This document shows, piece after piece, positions 1 through 9,872 of a DNA stretch of 64,000 nucleotides (position 1 is its first letter; every line of letters starts with the position of its first letter). The notes under the pieces are model-generated. The model worked only from the letters and a program-made list of their open reading frames with translations, did no database searches and was not told the DNA's origin. The position numbers and the translations under genes are program-made. Location of the stretch: positions 62,001-126,000 of the forward strand of contig NZ_JAFFOB010000014.1 of the NCBI RefSeq assembly GCF_016918935.1, written 5' to 3'. Source of the stretch: Roseitranquillus sediminis. Lineage in GTDB: Bacteria > Pseudomonadota > Alphaproteobacteria > Rhodobacterales > Rhodobacteraceae.

Positions 1-454
1 CTGCAGCCTCGGCGAGCGTCCTGTGGAACAGCTCGTCGAGTTGCAGGAAGGCCTCCGTGTCTCCGCCCAGCAGGCTCGCCTGCTGCTCGATCTGGCGCTC
101 AAGCTCGTCGGCCAGCGCCCGGTTCGCCGTGGTGGCGGCAAGCCGCACGATGTCGGCCTCGACCGCCTCCCGCACGAAACGCGAGATCTCGACCTCTCCG
201 ATGTCGATCTTGAGCACGAACGTGCCGCGCTGCGGCCGGATCTCGACCAGCCGCTCGGCGGCCAGCCGGATGAACGCCTCGCGCACCGGCTGACGCGACA
301 TGCCGTAGGCCGAGGCGATTTCCTGCTCGGAAAGGCGGGTGCCCGGAGGCAGCTCGGCCCGCATGATCCGCTCGCGCAGCGCCGCAATCAGCTGAACGCC
401 GATTGGTGCTGTCGCATTGATCGCGAGTATCCGCTCGTGGGCCGTCGTGCTCAT
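1..454 (-). CDS. GntR/FadR-family transcriptional regulator (C-terminus cut off by window edge)
   Basis: Reading leftward from ATG 454-452 gives an uninterrupted frame of 151 codons that runs off base 1. Residues about 12-75 are a GntR winged helix-turn-helix, including the stretches LPPGTRLSEQEIASAYGMSR and QPVREAFIRLAAERLVEIRP followed by QRGTFV. The helical FCD effector domain starts near residue 85 (FVREAVEADIVRLAA). It diverges from uxuA-kdgK, with a palindromic operator between them, so it is probably the hexuronate-responsive repressor of that operon, as UxuR/ExuR-type FadR-subfamily proteins are elsewhere. The family and start are seen in the sequence; the ligand is inferred from context. 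Confidence 0.88.
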   Translation of the reverse strand, partial: MSTTAHERILAINATAPIGVQLIAALRERIMRAELPPGTRLSEQEIASAYGMSRQPVREAFIRLAAERLVEIRPQRGTFVLKIDIGEVEISRFVREAVEADIVRLAATTANRALADELERQIEQQASLLGGDTEAFLQLDELFHRTLAEAA

Positions 455-484
455 CTAATCTACGCCCTTTCCGGCATGGCGACC

Positions 485-505
485 ATGGTAGTGGCCTACT
501 ACCAT
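485..505. promoter_or_regulatory. Candidate GntR operator (palindrome ATGGTAGT-N5-ACTACCAT)
   Basis: Two perfect 8-bp arms, ATGGTAGT and ACTACCAT, flank GGCCT in the 105-bp gap between the divergent GntR gene and uxuA. FadR-subfamily repressors bind short palindromes with GT...AC arms, and the hexuronate regulators of enterobacteria use a TGGT...ACCA core, which this matches. It lies 55 bp before the uxuA start and 31 bp before the regulator start, so it could control both genes. Confidence 0.65.
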
Positions 506-559
506 ACTTGTCAACTCCTCTGTTGCCTGCTACGCGGGTGGCAACAGAGGAGAATGGTG

Positions 560-1777
560 ATGCGACAGACGTGGCGCTGGTTTGGACCCGCAGATGGCGT
601 GAAAATCGACGATATGCTGCAGGCCGGGGTCGAGGGCGTCGTCTCGGCGCTGCATCACGTGCCGACAGGGACGGTCTGGTCGTCGGAGGAGATCGCCCGG
701 CGGCAAAAGCTGATTGCCACCCGCGCCGACGGCTCCGCATCCGGCCTCGCCTGGGAGGTGGTGGAGAGCCTTCCGGTGTCGGAGGACATCAAGAAGCAGA
801 AGGGCGACTGGCGGGAACACGTCGACGCCTATCGAGAGAGCCTCGCGAACCTTGCCGCGGCGGGCCTCGAGGTCATCTGCTACAACTTCATGCCGGTTCT
901 GGACTGGACGCGCACGGACCTTGCCTATCGCGTCCACCACGGCGGGACCGCGATGCGCTTCGACCTGATCGACTTCGCCGCCTTCGACATCCACATCCTG
1001 CGCCGCGAGGGCGCGGCCGATAGCTTCTCGAAGGGGGTGGCCGAGGAGGCGGAGCGTCGCTTTGCGGCCATGGACGAGGACCGCCGCATGGCGCTTGCCA
1101 CCAACGTCGTCTTCGGCCTGCCGGGTGCTGCGGAGCACTTCACGATGGACGATGTCCGGCGCCACATCGCCGAGTACGCCGACGTGCCCCCCGAAGACTT
1201 GCGCCGGCACCTCGTCGACTTCCTCGCGGAGGTCGTGCCGACGGCCGAGCGTCTGGGGCTGCGCCTCTGCTGCCACCCCGACGACCCGCCGTTCCCGCTA
1301 CTGGGCCTGCCGCGGGTCATGTCGACGGAGAGTGACTACCAGGCGGTGATGGAGGCCGTGGACAGCCCCGCAAATGGCATCACGCTCTGCTCCGGCTCGC
1401 TCGGCGCGCGGCCGGACGTGGACATCCCTGGCATGATGGAGCGGCTGGGCGACCGGGTACACTTCCTGCACATGCGCAACGTGTCACGAGAGTCCGAAGG
1501 CACGCCCTGCTCGTTTCACGAGGCGGAGCATCTGGGCGGCGACACCGACATGGTGGCCTTCATCGCTGCGGTGCTGCGGGAAGAGGCGCGGCGGCGCGCA
1601 GCCGGGCGCCATGACGTCTCGATCCCGTTCCGCCCCGATCACGGTCAGGACATTCTCGACGACCTTTCCCGCAAGGCGCAGCCGGGCTATCCCGCGATCG
1701 GGCGCCTGAAGGGCCTGGCCGAGCTGCGAGGCATCATGACGGCGCTGGATCATCCCATCCACGGCCTCGGACACTGA
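560..1777 (+). CDS. uxuA: D-mannonate dehydratase UxuA
   Basis: Dehydrates D-mannonate to 2-keto-3-deoxy-D-gluconate in the hexuronate pathway (cytoplasmic, metal-dependent TIM barrel). The 405-aa product begins MRQTWRWFGPADG, matching the conserved UxuA N-terminus, and is close to the usual length of about 395 aa. Start 560 is chosen because AGAGGAG at 546-552 sits 7 nt upstream and the conserved N-terminus begins there. The same frame is open much further upstream, but that part overlaps the divergent GntR gene. kdgK follows after 7 nt and uses the product of this enzyme. The fructuronate/mannonate reductase UxuB is not in the window. Confidence 0.95.
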   Translation: MRQTWRWFGPADGVKIDDMLQAGVEGVVSALHHVPTGTVWSSEEIARRQKLIATRADGSASGLAWEVVESLPVSEDIKKQKGDWREHVDAYRESLANLAAAGLEVICYNFMPVLDWTRTDLAYRVHHGGTAMRFDLIDFAAFDIHILRREGAADSFSKGVAEEAERRFAAMDEDRRMALATNVVFGLPGAAEHFTMDDVRRHIAEYADVPPEDLRRHLVDFLAEVVPTAERLGLRLCCHPDDPPFPLLGLPRVMSTESDYQAVMEAVDSPANGITLCSGSLGARPDVDIPGMMERLGDRVHFLHMRNVSRESEGTPCSFHEAEHLGGDTDMVAFIAAVLREEARRRAAGRHDVSIPFRPDHGQDILDDLSRKAQPGYPAIGRLKGLAELRGIMTALDHPIHGLGH

Positions 1778-1784
1778 GGGCGCC

Positions 1785-2714
1785 ATGACCGACCGGATGC
1801 AGGTCCTCGCGATCGGCGAGTGCATGATCGAGATGTCGGGTGGGGCCGACGGCACGTGGCGCCTCGGCTTCGCCGGCGACACGTTGAACACGCTCTGGTA
1901 TGTGCGTGCCGGCCTCGACCCGAAGGACGGACCGGTTGGCTATTTCACCGCGCTTGGGGACGATCACTTTTCGGACCGGATCTTGGCTTTTCTGAAGCTC
2001 AACGGCATCGAGACCCGCCTGATCCGGCGGCTCGAGGGGCGCAGGCCCGGTCTCTATCTGATCGAGCAGCGCGAAGGGGACCGACACTTCACCTACTGGC
2101 GCGAGACATCGGCGGCACGGCAACTGGCCGACGATGAGGCCACCGTCGCGGCGGCGATGAAAGCGGCCGAAGCGATCTATTTCTCCGGGATCACGCTTGC
2201 GATACTGAAGCCCGATGCGCGGGCGCGGCTGATCGCGCTGGCGTCGACGGCGCGGCGGCAGGGCAAGCTTGTCGCCTTCGACCCGAACATCCGCCCGGCA
2301 TTGTGGGAGAACGTCGAGGTCATGCGCCAGACACTCATGACCGCGGCGGGAGCGGCCTCGATACTGCTGCCGAGCTTCGACGACGAGCGACGGATATTCG
2401 GCGACGCCACGCCGGGCGCTACGGCTGCGCGCTACCACGACGCCGGTGCTGACGAAGTGGCGGTAAAGGACGGCGGCGCACCTGTTTTGATCAGTCGGGA
2501 CGGACGCAGCCGCGACGTGCCGGTGCCGCAGGCGGCGCAGGTGATCGACCCGACCGGCGCGGGAGATTCCTTCAATGGTGCCTACCTAGCGAGCCGCCTC
2601 GGCGGGGCGGAGCCGGAGGAGGCCGCAGTTGCCGGCATCGAGATGGCGGCCAAGGTCATCGCGCAGCACGGAGGCATCGTGCCGCTCGACGCCGCCAGGC
2701 GCTGGAGTTCCTGA
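1785..2714 (+). CDS. kdgK: 2-keto-3-deoxygluconate kinase KdgK
   Basis: Phosphorylates 2-keto-3-deoxygluconate to KDPG for entry into the Entner-Doudoroff pathway. It is a PfkB/ribokinase fold of 309 aa. The N-terminal IGECMIEMS segment and a GDTLNT substrate motif are present. The C-terminal PfkB signature DPTGAGDSFNGAYL begins at residue 255, with Asp261 as the expected catalytic base. It lies 7 nt after uxuA, so the two are almost certainly co-transcribed, and they catalyse consecutive steps. Confidence 0.93.
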   Translation: MTDRMQVLAIGECMIEMSGGADGTWRLGFAGDTLNTLWYVRAGLDPKDGPVGYFTALGDDHFSDRILAFLKLNGIETRLIRRLEGRRPGLYLIEQREGDRHFTYWRETSAARQLADDEATVAAAMKAAEAIYFSGITLAILKPDARARLIALASTARRQGKLVAFDPNIRPALWENVEVMRQTLMTAAGAASILLPSFDDERRIFGDATPGATAARYHDAGADEVAVKDGGAPVLISRDGRSRDVPVPQAAQVIDPTGAGDSFNGAYLASRLGGAEPEEAAVAGIEMAAKVIAQHGGIVPLDAARRWSS

Positions 2715-2794
2715 GCGCGCGCGCTTCGGATGGACCCGCAGCGTCGCTCCGCAAGTTTGGCCGTGGGTGACGATATCCGGAGGATGAGCGCGCC

Positions 2795-3297
2795 GTGACC
2801 GAGACATTATCGAGTGATCTGCCGGACGGGCTGCAGGAGAGGATCCTTCGCGTCCTCGAACGCGCCTGCGACGAGGGCATCCTGCTGGCCACGGCCGAGA
2901 GCTGCACCGGCGGCCTGCTGGCTTCGCTCCTGACCGACGTCGACGGGTGCTCGCACGCCTTCGACCGCGGCTTCGTCGTCTATACCGACGAGGCAAAGCG
3001 GCAGATGCTGGGCGTGCCTGCCGACATGCTGGAGCGACACAGCGCCGTGTCCAAGCCGGTAGCCATTGCGATGGCGGAGGGAGCCATCGCGAGTTCAAGC
3101 GCCGAGATCGCCGTCTCGATCACCGGCTTCGCGGGTCCGGGCGGCGAGGGCGCCGAGGAAGGGCTGGTGCATTTCGGCTGCGCCCGGCGCGGCCGCGAGA
3201 CGGTGCATCGGGAGGAACGGTTCGGCGCGCTCGGCCGCGGCGGCGTCCGATTGCGGTGCATTGAGACGGGAGTGACACTCTATGAGGAGATGATGAC

Positions 3298-3301
<4 letters not shown>
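2795..3301 (+). CDS. pncC: CinA C-terminal-domain nicotinamide-nucleotide amidase
   Basis: A stand-alone CinA C-terminal (PncC) domain of 168 aa. The family deamidates NMN to nicotinate mononucleotide for NAD recycling. The hallmark AESCTGGLLASLLT lies near residue 33 and ITGFAGPGG lies near residue 108. Start is GTG 2795, with CCGGAGG at 2777-2783 as ribosome-binding site; the nearer ATG at 2784 hits a stop after four codons. The stop overlaps nadE by 4 nt (ATGA), so the two are translationally coupled. The pairing of NMN deamidase with NAD synthase supports a shared role in NAD metabolism. Confidence 0.88.
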
Positions 3302-5358
<2,057 letters not shown>

Positions 5359-5361
5359 GCC

Positions 5362-6681
5362 TTAGACCGGTGTGGAATGCTCGTAGGGCGCCCTGTGATG
5401 CGGCGCCTTCTTGCCGTTCGTGCCGCGAGCACGGTGGGCGTCGGGCAGGTCCGGCGAGTTCGCGTCGATGAAGTCGAGGACAAGGGGCCTGATGTTCTTG
5501 CGCCACGAGCCGCCCGCGAAGATGCCGTAGTGGCCGGCACCGGGCTCAAGGTGGCTGGCCTTCTTGTGGTCCGGCAGGCCCGTCAGGAGATCGAGTGCCG
5601 CAAGGCACTGGCCGGGGGCGCTGATGTCGTCCTCCTCACCCTCGACAACCTTAACCGCGACGTCGGTGATCGCGCTGATGTCGACATGCCGACCGCCGAT
5701 GGTGAAGGCGTTCCGGGCGATGTCGCGCCGCTTGAAGACGCGCTCGACCGTCGAAAGATAGAATTCAGCCGTCATGTCCATGACCGCGAGGTACTCGTCG
5801 TAGAAGCGGTTGTGGCGGTCGTGGTCCGCCGCCTCGCCCTTGGCCACGGCTATGATCTGGTCGCGGAAGGCTCGGCCGTGGCGCTCCGCATTCATCGCCA
5901 TGAACGAGCTCAGCTGCAGCAGGCCCGGATAAACCATGCGGCCAACGCCAGCGTGCTTGAGGCCGACGCGCTGGATCGCAAGTTCCTCGAGCTGGCCCAT
6001 TGTGACGCGGCTGCCGAAGTCCGTCACATCGGTGGCGGCGGCGTCGGGATCAATCGGCCCGCCGATCAGCGTGAGGGTCCGCGGCTGCGCCTTCGGGTCA
6101 TCGCCCGCGAGCCACGCCGTGGCTGCAAGCGCCAGCGGCGCCGGCTGGCAGACGGCGATGACGTGAACGTCCGGCCCGAGGTGGCGCATGAAGTCCGCGA
6201 GGTAGAGGGTGAAATCCTCGACATCGAACTTCCCTTCGCTGACCGGAATTTCGCGAGCGTTGTGCCAGTCGGTGATCCACACCTCGGCGTCCGGCAGGAG
6301 GCTCGCCACCGTGGAGCGCAGCAGCGTCGCGTAGTGCCCTGACATCGGCGCGACGAGTAGGATGCGCCGAGGCTTTTCGTTCCGCTCCGCCACCCGGAAG
6401 CGGATCAGGTCGCCGAATGGCCGCTTCAGCTCCGTCTCCACCGAGACCAGCTTGTCGCGCCCGTCCTCGCCGACCACGGTGTCGATGCCCCAGTCCGGTT
6501 TGGCAACCATCCGCGAGAATGCGCGCTCGGTGACCTCGCCCCACGCCGCGAGCAGCGAGAAGGCCGGCGTCGGCACCAGCCCGGTGGCTGGGTACGATCC
6601 GATCGCCTGCGCCGTGGCGCCCAACCACGCGCTGGTGTTGCGCCAGCTCTCGATCAGATCGTAGGTCGCGATGTAGCGCAT
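5362..6681 (-). CDS. phaZ: Intracellular polyhydroxyalkanoate depolymerase PhaZ
   Basis: Mobilises stored poly-3-hydroxybutyrate granules. The 439-aa product fits the alphaproteobacterial intracellular depolymerase family, whose nucleophile elbow carries Cys instead of Ser. Here it is VCQPAPLALAA, preceded by LLVAPMSGHYATLL and followed near the C-terminus by the His segment EPGAGHYGIFAGGSWR. The N-terminus MRYIATYDLIESWRN is typical. There is no signal peptide, which agrees with a cytoplasmic site. It diverges from phaC across a 135-bp region with a PhaR-like motif, so synthesis and breakdown may share control. Confidence 0.93.
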   Translation of the reverse strand: MRYIATYDLIESWRNTSAWLGATAQAIGSYPATGLVPTPAFSLLAAWGEVTERAFSRMVAKPDWGIDTVVGEDGRDKLVSVETELKRPFGDLIRFRVAERNEKPRRILLVAPMSGHYATLLRSTVASLLPDAEVWITDWHNAREIPVSEGKFDVEDFTLYLADFMRHLGPDVHVIAVCQPAPLALAATAWLAGDDPKAQPRTLTLIGGPIDPDAAATDVTDFGSRVTMGQLEELAIQRVGLKHAGVGRMVYPGLLQLSSFMAMNAERHGRAFRDQIIAVAKGEAADHDRHNRFYDEYLAVMDMTAEFYLSTVERVFKRRDIARNAFTIGGRHVDISAITDVAVKVVEGEEDDISAPGQCLAALDLLTGLPDHKKASHLEPGAGHYGIFAGGSWRKNIRPLVLDFIDANSPDLPDAHRARGTNGKKAPHHRAPYEHSTPV

Positions 6682-6777
6682 CTGGACTGCTCCTCTTAAT
6701 CGCCACTCTTTGCCCAGCGCCGGTCGGCGGGCTAAGGTTGACCCTAGTGTCGCCGGCGACGCCCTGCCGACGGCCGC

Positions 6778-6793
6778 AATGCTGCACCTGCAA
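6778..6793. promoter_or_regulatory. Candidate PhaR site in the phaZ-phaC intergenic region
   Basis: The motif AATGCTGCAC at 6778-6787 continues into CTGCA. The same 10-mer with one change (AATGCTGCGC) recurs at 8658-8667 before phaP. PhaR of alphaproteobacteria is known to bind TGC/GCA-rich inverted repeats near phasin genes. The site lies about 30 bp before the phaC start. Assignment rests on motif sharing between two pha promoters only. Confidence 0.4.
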
Positions 6794-6816
6794 AAAGCTA
6801 GGCCGGATCATACCCG

Positions 6817-8610
6817 ATGACAACTGAACAAAGTGGTACTCCCGCAAACCTCGACCGACTGAACGCGAACCTGGCGAGGGTCGAGGAGCTGTCGGCGCGG
6901 CTGGTCGCAGCGCTGTCGCGAAAGAAGACCGTAGATCCTGGCCTGCATGGGCCGGGGCAGGACCTCTTCATGAAGGCAACCTCGGCGTACATCGCCCAGA
7001 TGATGAACAATCCGGGCAAGATCCTAGAGCATCAGATCGGCTACTGGGGCAAGGCGCTCAAGCACTACGTGGAGGCGCAGAACACGCTGGCGAAGGGCAA
7101 CCTCTCGCCACCGGAGGATCACAGCCCGCGCGACCGGCGCTTCTCGAATCCGCTCTGGGACACCCACCCCTACTTCAACTACATCAAGCAGCAGTACCTG
7201 TTCTCGTCGGAGGCCATCGCACAGGCCGTGAAGGACCTCGAGGGTCTGGAGCCGCGTGACCGCAAGCGCGTCGAGTACTTCAGCCGCCAGATCATGGACA
7301 TGTTCAGTCCGACGAACTTCCTCGGCACGAATCCGGAGGCGCTGAGCCGCGCGGCCGAAACGGAGGGGCAGAGCCTCGTCGACGGGCTCGAGAACCTCGT
7401 GCGCGACCTCGAGGCGAACGACGGCGACATAATGGTGACGCTGGCGGACCGTGACGCCTTCAAGGTGGGCGAGAACCTTGCCACGACCGAGGGCGCCGTC
7501 GTGTACCAGGATCGCCTCTTCGAATTGATCCAGTACGCGCCGCGCACCGAGAAGGTGCACAAGACGCCCCTCATCATTTTTCCGCCTTGGATCAACAAGT
7601 TCTACATACTGGACCTCAAGCCGCAGAACAGCCTGATCCGCTGGGTCCTCGATCAGGGCTACACCCTCTTCGTCGCCAGCTGGAAGAACCCGGACCCGAG
7701 CTACCGCGACGTCGGCCTCGGCGACTACATCGAGAACGGCTTCCTCAAGGCGATCGAGGAGGTCCAGGCCATCACTGGCGAGGAGCAGGTCAACGCGGTC
7801 GGGTACTGCATCGCCGGAACCACGCTGTCGCTGACACTGTCGCTGATGAAGAAGCGCAAGGACAAGCGGATCAAGTCCGCCACCTTCTTCACGACGCTGA
7901 CCGATTTCGCTGATCAGGGGGAGGTCGGCGTGTTTCTCAGCGACGACTTCATCGACGGGATCGAGCGCGAGGTGAAGGAGAAGGGCATCCTCGATTCGTT
8001 CTTCATGAGCCGGACGTTCAGCTTTCTGCGCTCGAACGATCTCGTCTACGGGCCGGCCATCCGCAGCTACATGATGGGCGAGACGCCGCCCGCCTTCGAC
8101 CTGCTCTACTGGAACGGGGACGGGACGAACCTGCCTGCCAAGATGTCGGTTGAGTACCTGCGCGACCTCTGCCAGGCCAACAAGTTCGCCAAGGGCGACC
8201 TGCGCCTCCTGGGCGAGACGCTGTCGCTAGCGGACGTCGACGTGCCGCTTTGCGCCATCGCCTGCGAGACCGATCACATCGCCTCGTGGCGGGCCAGCTT
8301 CGACGGCGTGCGCGCGATGGGCAGCCGGTCCAAAACCTTCATCCTGTCGGAGTCGGGCCACATCGCGGGTATTGTGAACCCGCCCTCGAAGAAGAAGTAC
8401 GGCCACTGGACCAACGGCGACTGGTCTGGCGACTCCGATACATGGAAGATCGGGGCGCAGTTTCACGAAGGATCCTGGTGGCCGACCTGGAACGAGTGGC
8501 TCTCGAAGCGATCGGGCCGCAAGATCGATGCGCGGCAGATCGGCGATTCGAAACATCCCCAGCTCGCGGATGCTCCTGGAACCTACGTCGTCGGCGAACC
8601 GGCCGCCTAA
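6817..8610 (+). CDS. phaC: Class I poly(3-hydroxyalkanoate) synthase PhaC
   Basis: Polymerises (R)-3-hydroxyacyl-CoA into PHA at the granule surface. At 597 aa it has the usual class I length. The lipase-like box GYCIAG places the catalytic cysteine at residue 331. The remaining triad parts are the Asp in CETDHIASW and the His in SESGHIAGIVNP. The N-terminal segment NPLWDTHPYFNYIKQQYL is the conserved PhaC N domain. It diverges from phaZ and is followed by phaP and phaR. Confidence 0.97.
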   Translation: MTTEQSGTPANLDRLNANLARVEELSARLVAALSRKKTVDPGLHGPGQDLFMKATSAYIAQMMNNPGKILEHQIGYWGKALKHYVEAQNTLAKGNLSPPEDHSPRDRRFSNPLWDTHPYFNYIKQQYLFSSEAIAQAVKDLEGLEPRDRKRVEYFSRQIMDMFSPTNFLGTNPEALSRAAETEGQSLVDGLENLVRDLEANDGDIMVTLADRDAFKVGENLATTEGAVVYQDRLFELIQYAPRTEKVHKTPLIIFPPWINKFYILDLKPQNSLIRWVLDQGYTLFVASWKNPDPSYRDVGLGDYIENGFLKAIEEVQAITGEEQVNAVGYCIAGTTLSLTLSLMKKRKDKRIKSATFFTTLTDFADQGEVGVFLSDDFIDGIEREVKEKGILDSFFMSRTFSFLRSNDLVYGPAIRSYMMGETPPAFDLLYWNGDGTNLPAKMSVEYLRDLCQANKFAKGDLRLLGETLSLADVDVPLCAIACETDHIASWRASFDGVRAMGSRSKTFILSESGHIAGIVNPPSKKKYGHWTNGDWSGDSDTWKIGAQFHEGSWWPTWNEWLSKRSGRKIDARQIGDSKHPQLADAPGTYVVGEPAA

Positions 8611-8657
8611 TTCCCTCTACGGAAACTTTTTGCCGCATCGCAGCACAAAATTCTTGA

Positions 8658-8675
8658 AATGCTGCGCTGCGGCAG
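8658..8675. promoter_or_regulatory. Candidate PhaR-binding element upstream of phaP
   Basis: AATGCTGCGCTGCGGCAG contains overlapping CTGC/GCAG half-sites (CTGC-G-GCAG at 8667-8675 and CTGC-N6-GCAG at 8662-8675). It lies 50 bp upstream of the phasin start. PhaR represses phasin genes until granules form and sequester it. The motif is visible; binding is inferred. Confidence 0.45.
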
Positions 8676-8725
8676 GCATATGCTGGCCAAGGCAGACGGA
8701 ACCAGCCGAACGTAGGAGCCAGCAG

Positions 8726-9166
8726 ATGAACACGACGCAAGACTACACCAAGATGATGCAGGACATGATGGGCTCGTTCCCGATGGACATGTCGGCCTAT
8801 CAGAACAGCTTCAAGACCTACGCCGCCTTCGGCGAAAAGTTCTCGAAGGTCGCGCTCGAGGCCGCCGAGAAGTCGAACGAGATCTCGTCCAAGTGGATGA
8901 AGGACACGCTTGCCAAGATGGGTGACATTGCCACCGTCAAGGAAGAGCCGACCGAGTACACGAAGGCCGTCTCCGACTACGCAACCGCGCAAGCCGAGAT
9001 GAATGCCGAGACCGTGGCCGCCTTTGCGGAGATCGCGAAGAAGGTCCAGATGGAGACTGTCGAGCTGATGCTTGCCGCTGGCAAGGACGCGCAGGAAGAT
9101 GCGACCGCCGCGATGAAGAAGGTCGGCGGCGAAGCCACCAGCGCCGCCAAGCGCGCCGCAAAGTAA
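8726..9166 (+). CDS. phaP: Phasin, PHA granule-associated protein
   Basis: A 146-aa, Ala/Glu/Lys-rich, mostly helical protein that coats PHA granules. It has the phasin pattern of amphipathic helices (EKFSKVALEAAEKSNEISSK, then FAEIAKKVQMETVELMLAAG) and an Ala/Lys tail (SAAKRAAK). ATG 8726 is chosen over upstream in-frame starts because TAGGAG at 8713-8718 is correctly spaced and the upstream frame has no phasin-like sequence. It lies between phaC and phaR, has a candidate PhaR site before it, and is closed by a strong terminator. Confidence 0.93.
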   Translation: MNTTQDYTKMMQDMMGSFPMDMSAYQNSFKTYAAFGEKFSKVALEAAEKSNEISSKWMKDTLAKMGDIATVKEEPTEYTKAVSDYATAQAEMNAETVAAFAEIAKKVQMETVELMLAAGKDAQEDATAAMKKVGGEATSAAKRAAK

Positions 9167-9212
9167 ACGCGAGACATCGCAATCCGGCTCGTCCTCCAGC
9201 CGGTGTGCGACG

Positions 9213-9239
9213 GGGCGGACCTCAGGGTCCGCCCTTTTT
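9213..9239 (+). terminator. Rho-independent terminator after phaP
   Basis: A perfect 9-bp stem, GGGCGGACC / GGTCCGCCC (9213-9221 and 9226-9234), has a TCAG loop and is followed directly by TTTTT. It ends the phaP transcript 47 nt after the stop and separates it from phaR. Confidence 0.92.
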
Positions 9240-9320
9240 CATGTCCGGCCGCGCGGGCTTTTCTTTCGCCCGAAGCCGCCTTAAGCTTCGCTGCACCGCC
9301 GCAGATCGAAGGGTCGGACC

Positions 9321-9869
9321 TTGGCAGAACCCCCCAAACCGCTTCTAATCAAGCGCTACGCGAGCCGCCGTCTCTACAACACCGAGACGAGCGACTACGT
9401 AACCCTTGACGACATCGCGGCCTTCATCCGCAACGGCCGCGAGGTGCAGATCAAGGATCTGAAGAGCGGTGACGACGTCACCCGACAGTACCTCCTCCAG
9501 ATCATCGCCGAGCACGAGAGCCGGGGCGAGAATGTCCTGCCACTCAACGTGCTGACGGACCTCGTGCGCAGCTACACGACCCAGGCGCAGAGCGTCGTGC
9601 CGCAATTCCTCGCAATGTCGTTCGACATGTTGCGCAAGGGCCAGACCAAGATGCTCGAGACGATGGTCGCGCCCATGGCAGGTACACCGGGCTACGACGC
9701 GATCCGCGCGCAGCAAGAAGCGTTCTTCAAGGCGATGACGGGCGGCATGGCCGGAACTTGGCCCCAATCGCAGCCGCCGAAGGACGAGGCGAAGTCCGAG
9801 CCGTCGGACCTTGCCGACATCAAGCGGCAGCTTGCCGAGCTGCAGGACAAGCTGTCAAAGTTGAGCTGA
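9321..9869 (+). CDS. phaR: Polyhydroxyalkanoate synthesis repressor PhaR
   Basis: A DNA- and granule-binding repressor of phasin and PHA genes. The conserved PHB accumulation regulatory DNA-binding domain occupies residues 7-70 (IKRYASRRLYNTETSDYVTL, then DDIAAFIRNG). A second conserved block follows, and a Lys/Leu helical tail ends IKRQLAELQDKLSKLS. Start is TTG 9321, because the family N-terminus begins a few residues later and no ATG is available; a rare start may keep the level low. It ends 3 nt from the convergent aminotransferase. Confidence 0.94.
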   Translation: MAEPPKPLLIKRYASRRLYNTETSDYVTLDDIAAFIRNGREVQIKDLKSGDDVTRQYLLQIIAEHESRGENVLPLNVLTDLVRSYTTQAQSVVPQFLAMSFDMLRKGQTKMLETMVAPMAGTPGYDAIRAQQEAFFKAMTGGMAGTWPQSQPPKDEAKSEPSDLADIKRQLAELQDKLSKLS

Positions 9870-9872
9870 CGC

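Noticed and set aside
23-559. N-terminal extension of uxuA by about 179 codons
   Set aside because: It runs antisense across the divergent GntR gene and the operator. The conserved UxuA N-terminus and ribosome-binding site lie at 560.
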